The notes below the pieces were generated by a model. That model did no database searches, was not told the DNA's origin, and worked only from the letters and a program-made list of their open reading frames with translations. A program made the translations under genes and the position numbers. A stretch of 64,000 nt of DNA from Leptospira mtsangambouensis (lineage in GTDB: Bacteria; Spirochaetota; Leptospiria; Leptospirales; Leptospiraceae): NCBI RefSeq assembly GCF_004770475.1, contig NZ_RQHK01000002.1, forward strand, positions 62,001 to 126,000. The letters run 5' to 3'. Shown piece after piece: positions 8,658 to 18,624 of this stretch (position 1 is its first letter; each line of letters starts with the position of its first letter).

Positions 8658-9803
8658 ATGAATTTTATAGCACAAGTCGTTTGGATTTTTCCCAAATTTG
8701 ATACGATCTACCTCTTTTACATCTTTTTAATGGGTGTTGCCGCCTTTATTTACGTGAAGGTGATGAATTATTTGCAAAACAAACAAACCAGTGTTGTCAA
8801 CCATTGGGTTGAGTTCCAACGATATGCCGTGGCAAGAAAATGCAACCAAGTGGAGTTGAACATCCTCCATGCATTTTATGATCACCTAAATGAAGATGAA
8901 CGTGAGATTTATCTTCTGCCTGAAAACAGAAACAAATTAAAAAATGCACTCTATCGGTACTTTTTAAAATCCAATGCCAATACCACTGAGAAAGAAGTAG
9001 ATCTTTTTGATAAATTATTCCGCTCAGGGGTTGAATTCAAAAAAGAAATTCTTTCCTTGAATGAACTAACAGTAGGGGAAGTGGCTGCATTAGAGGCTGA
9101 TGGCAGAGAAGAACTTACCTATGTCATGCAAAAAACTACGGATGAACTCCTTCTTTCCATGAAGGGACTTTCTAAGGATTTGTTAGTCCCAGGTAAAGAA
9201 GCAAAACTTTATGTGTTTAGACCAAGTAGCGGTGGTTATCTGTTGGAAGGGAAGGTGATGCGAACCAATGAAAGTGGGATGATCTTTCATTTTAATGGAA
9301 AAATTGAAAGAAAGGGTGAGTCACATTTGATGTTAACAGACAGACTTTCCATCACTGTTGCCCCTTGGCCCCCACCTGATGAAAAAAAACAAGTTTTGGA
9401 ATTGGATAAAAATAAACTTTTGTTAACAGAAGAAAATATTGATAAACAATTGGAAGTTTTGAAACGAATTGCCAAAGACCAAAAAGAACATAACGAAAAA
9501 CGTTTCGATATAAAAGAAACACCTAGGCCTTTTATCACTCTTTCGGAAAGACTTTCTGATCGAGGGATTTTGTTTACGTTTCCTGTAGAAATTTCACCAG
9601 AAATTTGGAAACAACAAGATCTTTGGGAAGTGAGTTTTGGTTTTGATAACGGACCAATGTTTCATATCCGAGCAAAGATGATGCCCACCAAACAAAAGTC
9701 TGATTTGTATCTTCTTCGTTATGTGGATGCTGATGAAACTGTGCGGAAAACTTTGTATGAAGAAATCCGCAAACGAGGTGGTATCAGAGAAGTATTGTCT
9801 TAA
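8658..9803 (+). CDS. Membrane-anchored protein, possibly YcgR/PilZ-like
   Basis: 381 residues with one N-terminal membrane helix (about 17-36), then a cytoplasmic helical region (50-150) and two beta-rich parts (about 170-250 and 295-375). The general build (N-terminal anchor, helical linker, beta-barrel-like end) resembles YcgR-type PilZ proteins, which slow flagellar rotation on binding c-di-GMP. However, I cannot see an unambiguous RxxxR plus DxSxxG pair; the nearest is LSDRGILF, about residue 300. Treat the PilZ idea as a suggestion. The ATG has GAGG eleven bases upstream. Only 26 bases separate it from the divergent murA start, so their promoters must overlap. Confidence 0.6.
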   Translation: MNFIAQVVWIFPKFDTIYLFYIFLMGVAAFIYVKVMNYLQNKQTSVVNHWVEFQRYAVARKCNQVELNILHAFYDHLNEDEREIYLLPENRNKLKNALYRYFLKSNANTTEKEVDLFDKLFRSGVEFKKEILSLNELTVGEVAALEADGREELTYVMQKTTDELLLSMKGLSKDLLVPGKEAKLYVFRPSSGGYLLEGKVMRTNESGMIFHFNGKIERKGESHLMLTDRLSITVAPWPPPDEKKQVLELDKNKLLLTEENIDKQLEVLKRIAKDQKEHNEKRFDIKETPRPFITLSERLSDRGILFTFPVEISPEIWKQQDLWEVSFGFDNGPMFHIRAKMMPTKQKSDLYLLRYVDADETVRKTLYEEIRKRGGIREVLS

Positions 9804-9806
9804 GAA

Positions 9807-11573
9807 CTATAACCTTTCGGGAAAGGCACCTTTTGATGGTGTCTTTGATCCCTTGGGTAATAAAATCAAATCCACTTTTGGAATTTCTTTTCCAGAAGTG
9901 AGTTTTTCGCCAAATGCTTCCCAAGATCCTTGGGTTAAGGAAAAAGAAAGTAAATATTGTAAATTTGGATGTTCCGGTAATTTGATAAACGGAGTTCCCC
10001 CATGTAAGATGATAAATCGTTTGTTAGGGTATTTTTTTGCTAAGGTAACAATCGATAGAATTTCGTTTTCGGAAGTCGAATCAAATAGATAAGTAGTGAT
10101 GGATTTATCTTTTATTTGGGTCTGGAAGGTTTTGAAAGCAACTGTGTTTATTTTTTTTGATTTGAGAGTTTCTTTCAAACGATTGTTTTTTACAAACGAT
10201 AAAGTTTCTGTTGGTATGATTCCAGAAGTTTGGACAGATTTTGGGTAAGCACGAATGGAGTCTTCGTTGATTTCTTTTACAAAATTTTTGGATTCGTTTA
10301 ACTTTGTATATCGTTTGTTTCTTTCCTCGTTCCAGTGGGTGAGGAATTCTTTTTGTTTTGGGTTGTCATCGTAGACAGTAGGTAAGATGGAATTTTCATC
10401 ATAAAGACCAAGTTCTAATTTTTTGCGGATTTGTTTTTGGACCGCATCTTTTAGTTTATCTTGTTCCTTTCCTTCTTTGTCTACATATCGAAACTCACCG
10501 TTTTTGTAGGCATCGGTTAATTGGGCTTTGAACCTTCTTGCTGTTTCTCCCCAACTTGTTAAGAGGACAATATTGGCTCCGGCAAGGATAGTAAGGACTC
10601 CAGGTCTGTCTTTTTCGTAATTTTTGGAAATAGCGTGCATCTCCATTGCATCGGTGATGATGATTCCATCAAAGTTTAGTTTTTTTCGCAGAACATCTGT
10701 TAAAATAGTTTTGGAAAGAGTTGCCGGAAACTTTGGATCAATTTTGGGATACACAATATGTGCAGACATTACTGCTTCTGCTCCCCCTTCGATGGAACGT
10801 TTGAAAGGAACTAGTTCCAATGATTCAAGCTCCGCTAAACTTTTGTTAATGATGGGTAGGCCCAAGTGGCTATCAACAGTGGTATCACCATGACCAGGGA
10901 AGTGTTTGATGACTGGCAAACATCCACCAGCTCGTGCTCCTCTTTCATATGCAACAGCAACATCAGATACTCGTTTGGAATCAGAACCAAACGAACGTGT
11001 GTTGATTACAGGGTTTAGTGGATTGTTATTGATATCGAGAACAGGTGCAAAAAGAAAATTAAGCCCGAGGTTACGAAGTTCATAGGAAGTGACAAAACCA
11101 ACCACTTCACCCCATTCCGTACTTCCTGTTTGGCCAACTGCCATGGCACCTGGATATGGTGTGATTCCATCTTGGACACGGAAAACTCGGCCTCCTTCTT
11201 GGTCTGTAGAAATAAAAAAAGGAGGAAGGCCTTGGTCTTTGGCTGCGATTTGTAATCCACGAGTGAGAGAGAGGATTTCTTCTTTTTTGCCTAAATTCTT
11301 TCCGAAGAGAATGATCCCACCAGGTTTGGTTGCCGCAATTTCTTCCAAAGCCACAGCATCCACTGTCTTTTGTGGGATGGCGATGTGAATGGTTTGGCCC
11401 ACAAGTTCTTCTTCAGACATTGCTTCGGTGATGGCCCAGGCCTTTGTGTCCAACCAAGTTTTTCGTTCATTGGCAGCAAGTTCGGTTAAATAAAATCCAA
11501 AACAATAAGAGGAGCCAAAAAATCCAAAAAGGAGAAAGAGGGAAAAGGATGTGCGAAGTAGAACTTGGTTCAT
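9807..11573 (-). CDS. Glycoside hydrolase family 3 (NagZ-like beta-N-acetylhexosaminidase)
   Basis: 588 residues: signal peptide (1-25), then a GH3 TIM barrel. The NagZ signature KHFPGHGDTTVDSH is at residues 223-236 (catalytic Asp-His dyad on the flexible loop), and the nucleophile is Asp308 in IITDAMEM. STDQEGGRV (about 122-130) forms the substrate loop. NagZ-type enzymes release beta-linked GlcNAc from muropeptides or other glycans; the signal peptide puts this one in the periplasm or on the surface rather than in the cytosol as in Gram-negative NagZ. The C-terminal region (about 380-588) could be the second GH3 domain or a lineage-specific addition. Downstream it converges with the 8658-9803 gene with a 3-base gap. 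Confidence 0.88.
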   Translation of the reverse strand: MNQVLLRTSFSLFLLFGFFGSSYCFGFYLTELAANERKTWLDTKAWAITEAMSEEELVGQTIHIAIPQKTVDAVALEEIAATKPGGIILFGKNLGKKEEILSLTRGLQIAAKDQGLPPFFISTDQEGGRVFRVQDGITPYPGAMAVGQTGSTEWGEVVGFVTSYELRNLGLNFLFAPVLDINNNPLNPVINTRSFGSDSKRVSDVAVAYERGARAGGCLPVIKHFPGHGDTTVDSHLGLPIINKSLAELESLELVPFKRSIEGGAEAVMSAHIVYPKIDPKFPATLSKTILTDVLRKKLNFDGIIITDAMEMHAISKNYEKDRPGVLTILAGANIVLLTSWGETARRFKAQLTDAYKNGEFRYVDKEGKEQDKLKDAVQKQIRKKLELGLYDENSILPTVYDDNPKQKEFLTHWNEERNKRYTKLNESKNFVKEINEDSIRAYPKSVQTSGIIPTETLSFVKNNRLKETLKSKKINTVAFKTFQTQIKDKSITTYLFDSTSENEILSIVTLAKKYPNKRFIILHGGTPFIKLPEHPNLQYLLSFSLTQGSWEAFGEKLTSGKEIPKVDLILLPKGSKTPSKGAFPERL

Positions 11574-11662
11574 AAGCTATGATGGTACGATCTACGGATG
11601 GCTTTTCCGAGACAACCAAGAAAAATTTCCACTTTGGATCAGAATCTAACGTCTGAGTTTTT

Positions 11663-12832
11663 GTGGATGACTTTTATAAAAACCTAACACCCAGTTCTAA
11701 TTTTAAAAATTTATTTGATGGTGTGATGCCAACTAAAGTTCCTGATGATTGGTTTATACTCATTACCGATATTGTTGGATCCACAAAAGCAATTGAAGAA
11801 GGTCGGTACAAAGATGTCAACACTGCGGGTGGACTTACCGCCATAGCTGTTGCCAATGTGTATGGACATATGGATTTTCCATTTGTGTTTGGTGGGGATG
11901 GAGTCACTTTTTTACTCCCTATCAATTTATTGTTTCCGATTCGTTCCGCCATTGCTGATACCATTTCGCAAGTGCGGTCTGCGTTTGGTTTAGAAATGCG
12001 TGCAGGCATTGTTCCCGTCCAAGAGTTGTACCGCGCTGGAACAGAATTATTCCTAAGTAAGTTTAGAGCCTCTGCTCACTATGTCCAATGTTCACTTTTT
12101 GGTGATGCATTGCCACTTGCGGAAACATGGATCAAAGAAGGGAAAGATGAATCTTATTTAGTTCGTGAAAATGAAAAAATTTTGCCTGCAGATTTTACAG
12201 GATTTACTTGTCGTTGGCAAGACGTTCCAAGTGAGAGAGGCGAGATAGTTTCTCTCATTGTAAAACCCATCCACAAAGATTTTGGAGTTTGTAAAAAAAC
12301 GGTCACTCGTGTTCTTAATTTCATTCGTTCTGAATATGGAGAAGAGGGTGATTACCATCCCTTACGTGTGAACAACATTGAACTTGCTTCGGGTTCTTAT
12401 TTACGGAATGAAGCACTGGCTCGTGTGGGTACATCCAGTGGTTTCCGATACTATTTAACATTAATGAAAATTTGGATCGAAAGAACGGTGATGGCTTTTG
12501 CTATGCGGTTTGGAATCCCTTTAAAGTCAGGTCACTACTCACTGGACAAACTAAAAGATTACCAAGTTCTTTCTGCAGACTTTCGTAAGTATGATGGCAC
12601 TCTCAAGATGGTGATTGACGGATCTCACGAACATAGGGAAGCTCTTGTATCTTTTTTGAACCAATTGGAAACAGAAGGTCTTATCCGTTATGGAATCTTT
12701 GTTTCCAATCGGTCGCTTATGACCTGTGTATTAAAAGTTGCCTCTTCCGAAGAAGTTCATTTTGTAGATGGCGCTGATGGCGGTTTTGCTATGGCCGCCA
12801 AGATGCTGAAAGAAAAGTTAAAGGTGGTGTAG
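11663..12832 (+). CDS. DUF3095 protein (nucleotide-cyclase-like N-terminus)
   Basis: 389 residues from a GTG start, no signal peptide. The N-terminus carries FILITDIVGSTKAIEEGRYKDVN, the metal-binding Asp motif of class III cyclases, followed by FVFGGDGVTFLLP. This combination is what I know from DUF3095. Whether the family makes cyclic nucleotides is not established, and the second half (about 200-389) is not a cyclase domain. It diverges from the GH3 gene across 89 bases and has no co-directional partner: the next gene converges on it with a 10-base gap. Confidence 0.8.
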   Translation: MDDFYKNLTPSSNFKNLFDGVMPTKVPDDWFILITDIVGSTKAIEEGRYKDVNTAGGLTAIAVANVYGHMDFPFVFGGDGVTFLLPINLLFPIRSAIADTISQVRSAFGLEMRAGIVPVQELYRAGTELFLSKFRASAHYVQCSLFGDALPLAETWIKEGKDESYLVRENEKILPADFTGFTCRWQDVPSERGEIVSLIVKPIHKDFGVCKKTVTRVLNFIRSEYGEEGDYHPLRVNNIELASGSYLRNEALARVGTSSGFRYYLTLMKIWIERTVMAFAMRFGIPLKSGHYSLDKLKDYQVLSADFRKYDGTLKMVIDGSHEHREALVSFLNQLETEGLIRYGIFVSNRSLMTCVLKVASSEEVHFVDGADGGFAMAAKMLKEKLKVV

Positions 12833-12842
12833 GAGAATGTCT

Positions 12843-15608
12843 TTATTGTTCAACGCAGATTAGTTTTTTTGATCCAGTGCAAATTGCTTCCTGACTTGTA
12901 ATACTATTTGCAGAACTCATGGTCCAAGATTGACCGTATAAGAAACTAGCCGGAGTAGATGGACAATTTTGGAAGTTAAACCCGTGGCAGTTATGTCGAT
13001 AAGTTAATCCATCTCCGGGACAAGCTGGTGTACTAGCTTGTGTGGCGGGTGAGAGAGTGTTTGTCATCCCTGTCCAATACTGATCTCCAATGGTGGAAAA
13101 TTCTCTAGGTAGATTCGTAGGATCAAATCCAGCCGAACCATCTGCAACAAATAAAGAAGAATGTTCGTCGCTACAGTTCGCATAACCAGAAGTATTACAA
13201 CGGTAATAATGATATCCTGAAGTTAATACCCAATTGATTCCATTGGGGACCCGTTTGTTTTGGACAGTTGTATCTGCTCCACTATCGCTTACAATTAAAG
13301 CTTTGAAAGTTCCGCCCGTCACACCACTTGGCCTATTATTATTGCATGTTTTGTCAGCAGCAAACACTCCTTCGGCGGTCATTTCTCCAGGAGTGTTTAT
13401 GACACTAGCATATATTCTTTTGCCCAATGGTTCATCGTCTCTATTGGTGATGGTTTGGTTGGATAAAGTAGCCGAACCACTGGAATACACTGCATCTGTA
13501 TTTGCATTTTTTGTAAGGTTGACTGTATAGTCTTGGGGTCCATCAGCAAAGTTATCATCGGCACCAAGAATGGTAACAGTTTGTTTTCTTGCAGAATTGG
13601 CACAATTAGCATTACTTGCATCGGCATCATCCACCCGACTTCCTGCGGGAAAGGTAAGTGTTGCAGTAGAAAGAGTTCCACATTCTCCGAATGCAGCAGT
13701 TCCAGCCGCGAAAGTTGCACAAGCCACACTGACGGTAATGGTTTCCGTATTTTGTGCTCCCAAACATACATGGATTGTTGCTGTATCAGCTGGGGCAGAA
13801 GAATTTTCTTTTGTTGAACCCAATTTACTGACATAGAAATACGCTTCATTGTCTGTGGTTTTGGCATAAATATCAATGGGATTGTATGCGACTGCTCCTG
13901 TGGACAAAGCGGTAGTCACGTCCCAGTTAACTGTATCATCAACCTCATTGTCATCAACATGAGTCAGAAGGACGCGGTTCGTTCCACCTAACTCCATAAA
14001 GTTATAGTTGGTGCTACTCACTGTAACAGACGCAGGAACTGTGCCTTCGCTTGTATCTGTACTTGTGAGGCCAATGGTGACATCTGCCCCTGGATTCGAT
14101 TGGGCAATCATCCATATATGTGAAGTCCCTCCTTCAGTAGCAGTGAGCCGGTCACTAGAGCCTGATGTAGCCAAAGGAGAGCCTGAGAAATTACATGGTT
14201 GTAATAAATGAGTTCCATCATTATCACAGGAACGAACTGTAAAAGTAGGTTCCGTAACTGTTGTGTTATAGGTAGCATCCGCAGAAGATGCAACGAAGGA
14301 AATTGTATAATTCGCGTTACCAGAGTTTGCTGAATCAGATTTACCTTCTACTTGGAAAGTTTGGTAACTATTCCAGTTCGAAGCTGTGAAAGTTAACGTT
14401 GGTGTTAAAATATTACATTTATTCCCACAATTCGAGGAAAAGGTGAGAGTAACATTATTTGTTGGTTTGGTTCGTAATTTTAACTGAAAGTTGGAATACT
14501 TAGTTCCCAATTGATTGCTTTCATCGGTAGCAAAACGATCGATAGCACCACCAGCAGTTCCGGTGCTACCTGTAGTGGCATCATACCTCACATATGCATA
14601 ACCGGGAACACTTTGATCACGATTGTAAACGACCACATTTCTTGGTTTGATGTCATTGTACTCGGAGTCTGAACTAGAAGTTCTTCCAACTTCAACCGTA
14701 TAAACTTTGACTCCATCAATTTCTAAATCATCTACTGCATCCACTCTTACCAATTGCGGTGTGGCAAAGTTAGCGGTAGTGAATGTTAAAGTTTTTGGGC
14801 TGGCACTTCCTTCTCGGTTATTTACATTCACTGCATCATAAGTATCATTAATCGACATGGTTACATTTGCAGTCGGAGCAGTGCGTAATCTAATTTGAAA
14901 AGTTCCATAAGTCTCAGACGCTGATGGACTTGGTTCTTCCATCACTCGCGAAATATTGGAAACTCTAACCCCTGGTCCATCCGCATCATCCAGTGATACA
15001 GAAATATCACAGGCATCTTTTCCGGAATACGTTCCGGAAGTTTCATTTCCACTTCCATCTTTTTGTATCATTGTTCCCAATGTTACCTTCATGGGGTCTA
15101 CAACAGGATTCCGAAGTGAATCATGGGTAGCGGTAAATTTAAAACATTGTCTCTCTGACACTCCATTTGCGGTAAACGTAAGTTTGGTTGGGATAACAAC
15201 TTCCGCTCCTGGGAATGATTTAACAGAAGCAACTCTTGAACCATAGTTTGACGTAACTGAAACAGGAATCTCCAAAGACCCGCTAAATGGAGAGTTAGGA
15301 TAGATACAAGTTTCGAAAATGCTATATCCCCATTGTTGAGCTCCACCCAATGTCAGCCCTGAATCGTTAGATGCATTGAAGGTCGCCGTTGTATCTCCGT
15401 CTTCTTCCAAATACACTGCTTTTGTTGTAATTGTCACGTCTGACGAACAAGCTACAGTTGATTCGTTCCCAAGCAACCGATCAAACTTTTCACTAAATCC
15501 AAAAAGGAAAGTATCTCCCGCAGTAACCTGTCCACTGCAACTTTGGAATAGGAAGAATGAGAGAAATAGAATTAAAATTGAGGATTTTATCTTTTGGTAA
15601 AAGTTCAT
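12843..15608 (-). CDS. Large DUF1554 lipoprotein with Calx-beta-like repeats
   Basis: About 921 residues. I take the ATG at 15608, since GGAA is six bases upstream; an ATG two codons earlier is also in frame. The lipobox FLFQSC ends the signal peptide. Residues about 60-700 contain several units with the pattern LTFTxxNWxxxQxFxVxxxxD followed by a YTVxxxxxxSxD strand, like Calx-beta/cadherin-type repeats of roughly 110 residues. The last about 170 residues (from KRIYAS) hold paired cysteines and motifs such as GINWVLTSGYHYYR, DQYWTGM and QEAICTGSKKLICVEQ, matching DUF1554, a domain known mainly from Leptospira lipoproteins. It is probably surface-exposed; ligand unknown. Confidence 0.85.
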   Translation of the reverse strand: MNFYQKIKSSILILFLSFFLFQSCSGQVTAGDTFLFGFSEKFDRLLGNESTVACSSDVTITTKAVYLEEDGDTTATFNASNDSGLTLGGAQQWGYSIFETCIYPNSPFSGSLEIPVSVTSNYGSRVASVKSFPGAEVVIPTKLTFTANGVSERQCFKFTATHDSLRNPVVDPMKVTLGTMIQKDGSGNETSGTYSGKDACDISVSLDDADGPGVRVSNISRVMEEPSPSASETYGTFQIRLRTAPTANVTMSINDTYDAVNVNNREGSASPKTLTFTTANFATPQLVRVDAVDDLEIDGVKVYTVEVGRTSSSDSEYNDIKPRNVVVYNRDQSVPGYAYVRYDATTGSTGTAGGAIDRFATDESNQLGTKYSNFQLKLRTKPTNNVTLTFSSNCGNKCNILTPTLTFTASNWNSYQTFQVEGKSDSANSGNANYTISFVASSADATYNTTVTEPTFTVRSCDNDGTHLLQPCNFSGSPLATSGSSDRLTATEGGTSHIWMIAQSNPGADVTIGLTSTDTSEGTVPASVTVSSTNYNFMELGGTNRVLLTHVDDNEVDDTVNWDVTTALSTGAVAYNPIDIYAKTTDNEAYFYVSKLGSTKENSSAPADTATIHVCLGAQNTETITVSVACATFAAGTAAFGECGTLSTATLTFPAGSRVDDADASNANCANSARKQTVTILGADDNFADGPQDYTVNLTKNANTDAVYSSGSATLSNQTITNRDDEPLGKRIYASVINTPGEMTAEGVFAADKTCNNNRPSGVTGGTFKALIVSDSGADTTVQNKRVPNGINWVLTSGYHYYRCNTSGYANCSDEHSSLFVADGSAGFDPTNLPREFSTIGDQYWTGMTNTLSPATQASTPACPGDGLTYRHNCHGFNFQNCPSTPASFLYGQSWTMSSANSITSQEAICTGSKKLICVEQ

Positions 15609-15910
15609 AATCATTTCCAGGTTCCAGCGTCTTTAGCTTGTCCAATTGTTTTCACCAATCAGATCGGAGCAACGAAAATCCAATTTGAAATTTATTTTGA
15701 GTCGGTCTCCATATGTGCGTTAGTTGGTGGTGAAAAAACAAGCAGTTTGTAGTGGAATCTGAGGGGAGATTCTAGTGTGAACTCCTAATGTATGTGTCAA
15801 CTTTATGGTAGAATGATTTTCCTTTTTATTTCTAAATCTGTTAATTTTAGCTGAACTAATTTTCATTTGATTTTCCCAGTCACTTCTCAAGATAAGGACT
15901 GTTGGCTTTT
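15609..15910. other. Divergent intergenic region (DUF1554 lipoprotein / OmpA-like lipoprotein)
   Basis: About 300 bases that must hold both promoters. I see no convincing RNA gene, repeat, terminator or strong -35/-10 pair. GATAAGGA near 15892-15899 may be the ribosome site of the plus-strand gene. Confidence 0.4.
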
Positions 15911-16615
15911 ATGCGTAAAAGAATATACTTATCAATCATAATACATTCCACCTTCCTTTTGTTATTTGTTATCAATTGCAATAGTATTGTAAAACAAGAA
16001 TGGAAGGATTCAGTTGCTTTTCAAAAATTCTGCGGATGTGTCACTCCTAAAGAAGAGAAAGCCGGCGACTATTTGGGAAGTTTACCAGTAGGTTCTTTGG
16101 ATAAACTGGGAACTTCGGAATATTTGGAGAAATTGTATAAAGGTCTTCGCAGTGATTTTGAACACTCTGGAACTCCATTTGAAGAAGTTGGAGGAAGTCT
16201 TGTTGGAAAAGGGGTCGAACTCAAACGCATTGAAGATGATGAAAAAAGGTTACGAGAACTTTTAATTGTGATCGATGGGGACGTAGCTTTCCCATCTGGA
16301 AAATCAACTCTCACTCCAAAAGCAAAAGAACTCATCGCTAAAGTTGGGGACGCTATGGAAGCATACCCTGAAACCAATTGTCGAATTGGTGGACACACGG
16401 ATAGTGTGGGTGCATTCTCAATGAACCTTAAGTTAAGTAAGGAACGTTCTCAATCCGTAAAACTTGAATTAAAACTCATTCACAGAATTGTTGAAGAACG
16501 TTTTAAGGAAGTGGATGGTTTCGCTGATTTACAAAAAATAGTCGATACAATGCTTGCGGAAAAGAAAAACCGTAGAACAGAGGTTTACGTAGGGACGGTT
16601 CGCATTGTTTATTAA
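15911..16615 (+). CDS. OmpA-family peptidoglycan-binding lipoprotein
   Basis: 234 residues from the ATG at 15911 (a TTG three codons upstream is in frame). The lipobox-like FVINC ends the signal peptide. The C-terminal half (about 120-234) is an OmpA-like domain: IDGDVAFPSGKSTLTPKAKELIAKVG, then IGGHTDSVGAFSMNLKLSKERSQSV and the closing NRRTEV. Such domains bind diaminopimelate of peptidoglycan, so this lipoprotein probably tethers a membrane to the wall. The following outer-membrane gene overlaps its end by 11 bases, suggesting a joint role. Confidence 0.85.
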   Translation: MRKRIYLSIIIHSTFLLLFVINCNSIVKQEWKDSVAFQKFCGCVTPKEEKAGDYLGSLPVGSLDKLGTSEYLEKLYKGLRSDFEHSGTPFEEVGGSLVGKGVELKRIEDDEKRLRELLIVIDGDVAFPSGKSTLTPKAKELIAKVGDAMEAYPETNCRIGGHTDSVGAFSMNLKLSKERSQSVKLELKLIHRIVEERFKEVDGFADLQKIVDTMLAEKKNRRTEVYVGTVRIVY

Positions 16616-17828
16616 TTTCTGGAATCGTTTTTTTACATCCTTACACTCTCTCTTATTTTTGATTTTCCTTTTGGGAATATTATTCCCTTTGTTTGCAGAA
16701 GAAACTTCTAAAGAAGTGAACTCAACTGAAACAAAAAAAGAAGGAGGAGAGGTTGGAAACAAAACTTCTATTCCCTTGGAAGATAGAGAAGATAACAAAA
16801 CTAGTATGGATGTCTTCAACCAAGTGTATGAACATAGGTTGATGTTTCGTGGTGGTTGGGGGATTGGAAAATTATCACCCGCCATTTTAAATGAAACAGG
16901 ACCTGCTTGGTTTCAAAACTCTCTCTTTCGACAAATCACAGAACCAGGGGCTCCACTTTCGATTCCTTATAAACCAGCCAAAGAGTTGGGAGTGAATTCT
17001 CAATTTTGGGACATTCGGTACGGTTATAAAAACAAATTTGAAGTGCAGTTTGCAGAAGATACTTCGCTTGGTGTTTACAGTCGTGACCTGCCTGCATCCA
17101 ATAACTTCTTTTCTCCAAGGACCGATACTTATTGGGCCAGTACCTTCGAAGGGAATCGTTTGCTACGATTTGAAGGTGTAAGCCAACACTTACGATTTTC
17201 TTATACACATCCTTTTTCTAAAATTTTTATGATTGGGCCTTCCATCAATTTCCATCGTTATACGGAACGAAATAATATATCCTATGGTTCGTATTCGACA
17301 AGTCGGCCTGAAGCATCCGTTCCCAATAAAGCCACTTGGTCCATCGGTGGGGATGCCAATGCAGAATATTCAATGAAAGGAGTTTTACCTGGAATTTTTG
17401 CTAAATTTAAACTCCGTGATTGGTGGGAACTTCGGGCTCGTCTGGAGTTGTTAGATCGAAAAGGCAACTTTTCTGTGTTAGGTTCTCAAATCATCCAAGA
17501 AGTATTTTCTGACGGAAGTTCCAATTTAAATGCCGTGGTTCCTGCTTATGGTGGGAAGGTCAGAGACAAGGGAACTATTTTCAATTTAGAATCTTCCTTT
17601 CAATATTGTCGTTTTACTTTGGACATAGGAATGATCCGCCAAGATGTCAAACGAACCTATGATAGTTATTTAGGGGATACAATTGGGAACGTTCCAAGAA
17701 GTGATTATTCCGCAAGAAGTGTATACATTGGGTTTGCCGAAATGTCCAATTCGATCAAACATACTGTGACGGAGTTTTATATTATGCCCGGTGTCTCATT
17801 TTTCTACGACGCAGATAAAATTTACTAA
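16605..17828 (+). CDS. Probable outer-membrane beta-barrel protein
   Basis: 407 residues from a TTG that overlaps the end of the OmpA-like gene by 11 bases. A hydrophobic signal sequence (about 10-31, ending LFPLFAEE) is followed by a charged, low-complexity linker (32-70) and then by alternating amphipathic strands rich in Tyr, Phe, Arg and Ser with an aromatic end (FYIMPGVSFFYDADKIY), as in porin-like barrels. I do not recognise the family. Translational coupling with the OmpA-like lipoprotein suggests the two work together in the envelope. Confidence 0.65.
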   Translation: MFINFWNRFFTSLHSLLFLIFLLGILFPLFAEETSKEVNSTETKKEGGEVGNKTSIPLEDREDNKTSMDVFNQVYEHRLMFRGGWGIGKLSPAILNETGPAWFQNSLFRQITEPGAPLSIPYKPAKELGVNSQFWDIRYGYKNKFEVQFAEDTSLGVYSRDLPASNNFFSPRTDTYWASTFEGNRLLRFEGVSQHLRFSYTHPFSKIFMIGPSINFHRYTERNNISYGSYSTSRPEASVPNKATWSIGGDANAEYSMKGVLPGIFAKFKLRDWWELRARLELLDRKGNFSVLGSQIIQEVFSDGSSNLNAVVPAYGGKVRDKGTIFNLESSFQYCRFTLDIGMIRQDVKRTYDSYLGDTIGNVPRSDYSARSVYIGFAEMSNSIKHTVTEFYIMPGVSFFYDADKIY

Positions 17829-17943
17829 CAATATCCTTTTTCTCTGCACTCTGTGGTCCTGCTTTTCCAAATCCATTCGTGGGAGAGAAAATCACTCACT
17901 CTAAAAATGTTTGATTTTTCTTTCCATACAAACAATCTAATGG

Positions 17944-18606
17944 ATGATGCGGTATTTTTTATTGATTAGTTTTTTTCTAACGATTGCTTGCGGAAATTCT
18001 TCTGACAATTCCAATCCCAACAAACAGGAATCGACAAGGTCCAACGACACAAAACGAATTATCTACTTTGGTGATTCACTCACTGCAGGGTATGGACTTC
18101 TTGATTTTGAAGACGCTTGGCCACATATCCTTACCAAAAGAATCAAAGCAGAAGGTTATTCCTACCAAATGACAAATGCTGGTGTTTCGGGGGACACAAC
18201 CAGTGGAGGCCTAGGGAGATTGGAATGGGTTTTGGCAGAAAAACCAACGGTTTTTGTATTAGAACTAGGTGCCAATGATATGTTACGAGGGATTAGTCCT
18301 AACGTAACAAAAGAAAATTTACGTGCAATGATTCGACAAGTTAAATCCCAATATCCTTCCACCAAAATATTGTTAGTTGGAATGTATGCCACTCCCAATA
18401 TGGGAAAAAAATACGCTAAAGAGTTTAATTCCATTTATCCGGATTTATCTAAGGAAGAAGATGTTCCTTTGGTTCCGTTTATTTTGGAAAAAGTAGCCTC
18501 CATTCGCAAACTCAACCAAAAGGATGGGATCCATCCGACGGAAGTTGGACACAAACTAGTCTCTGATACGGTTTATCCTTATCTTAAACCACTACTCGTA
18601 AAATAA
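17944..18606 (+). CDS. GDSL-type esterase/lysophospholipase lipoprotein (TesA-like)
   Basis: 220 residues with lipoprotein signal (LTIACGN). SGNH-hydrolase blocks are all present: I FGDSLTAGYG (nucleophile Ser), II Gly in NAGVSGDTTSGG, III ELGANDMLRG, and V DGIHPTEVGH with the catalytic Asp/His. The arrangement matches TesA/arylesterase, a periplasmic hydrolase of acyl esters and lysophospholipids; here it should be membrane-anchored by lipid. The tenA gene follows after 18 bases and may be co-transcribed. Confidence 0.9.
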   Translation: MMRYFLLISFFLTIACGNSSDNSNPNKQESTRSNDTKRIIYFGDSLTAGYGLLDFEDAWPHILTKRIKAEGYSYQMTNAGVSGDTTSGGLGRLEWVLAEKPTVFVLELGANDMLRGISPNVTKENLRAMIRQVKSQYPSTKILLVGMYATPNMGKKYAKEFNSIYPDLSKEEDVPLVPFILEKVASIRKLNQKDGIHPTEVGHKLVSDTVYPYLKPLLVK

Positions 18607-18624
18607 TTTGATTGGAGTCAAATA

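Noticed and set aside
9811..9826. CCTTT...AAAGG dyad at the convergent joint near 9807 as a terminator
   Set aside because: Short stem, no proper T-run on either strand, and it lies in the coding end of the GH3 gene.
9721..10092. 123-codon plus-strand frame at the end of the 8658 gene
   Set aside because: Most of it is antisense to the GH3 C-terminus and no start signal is seen.
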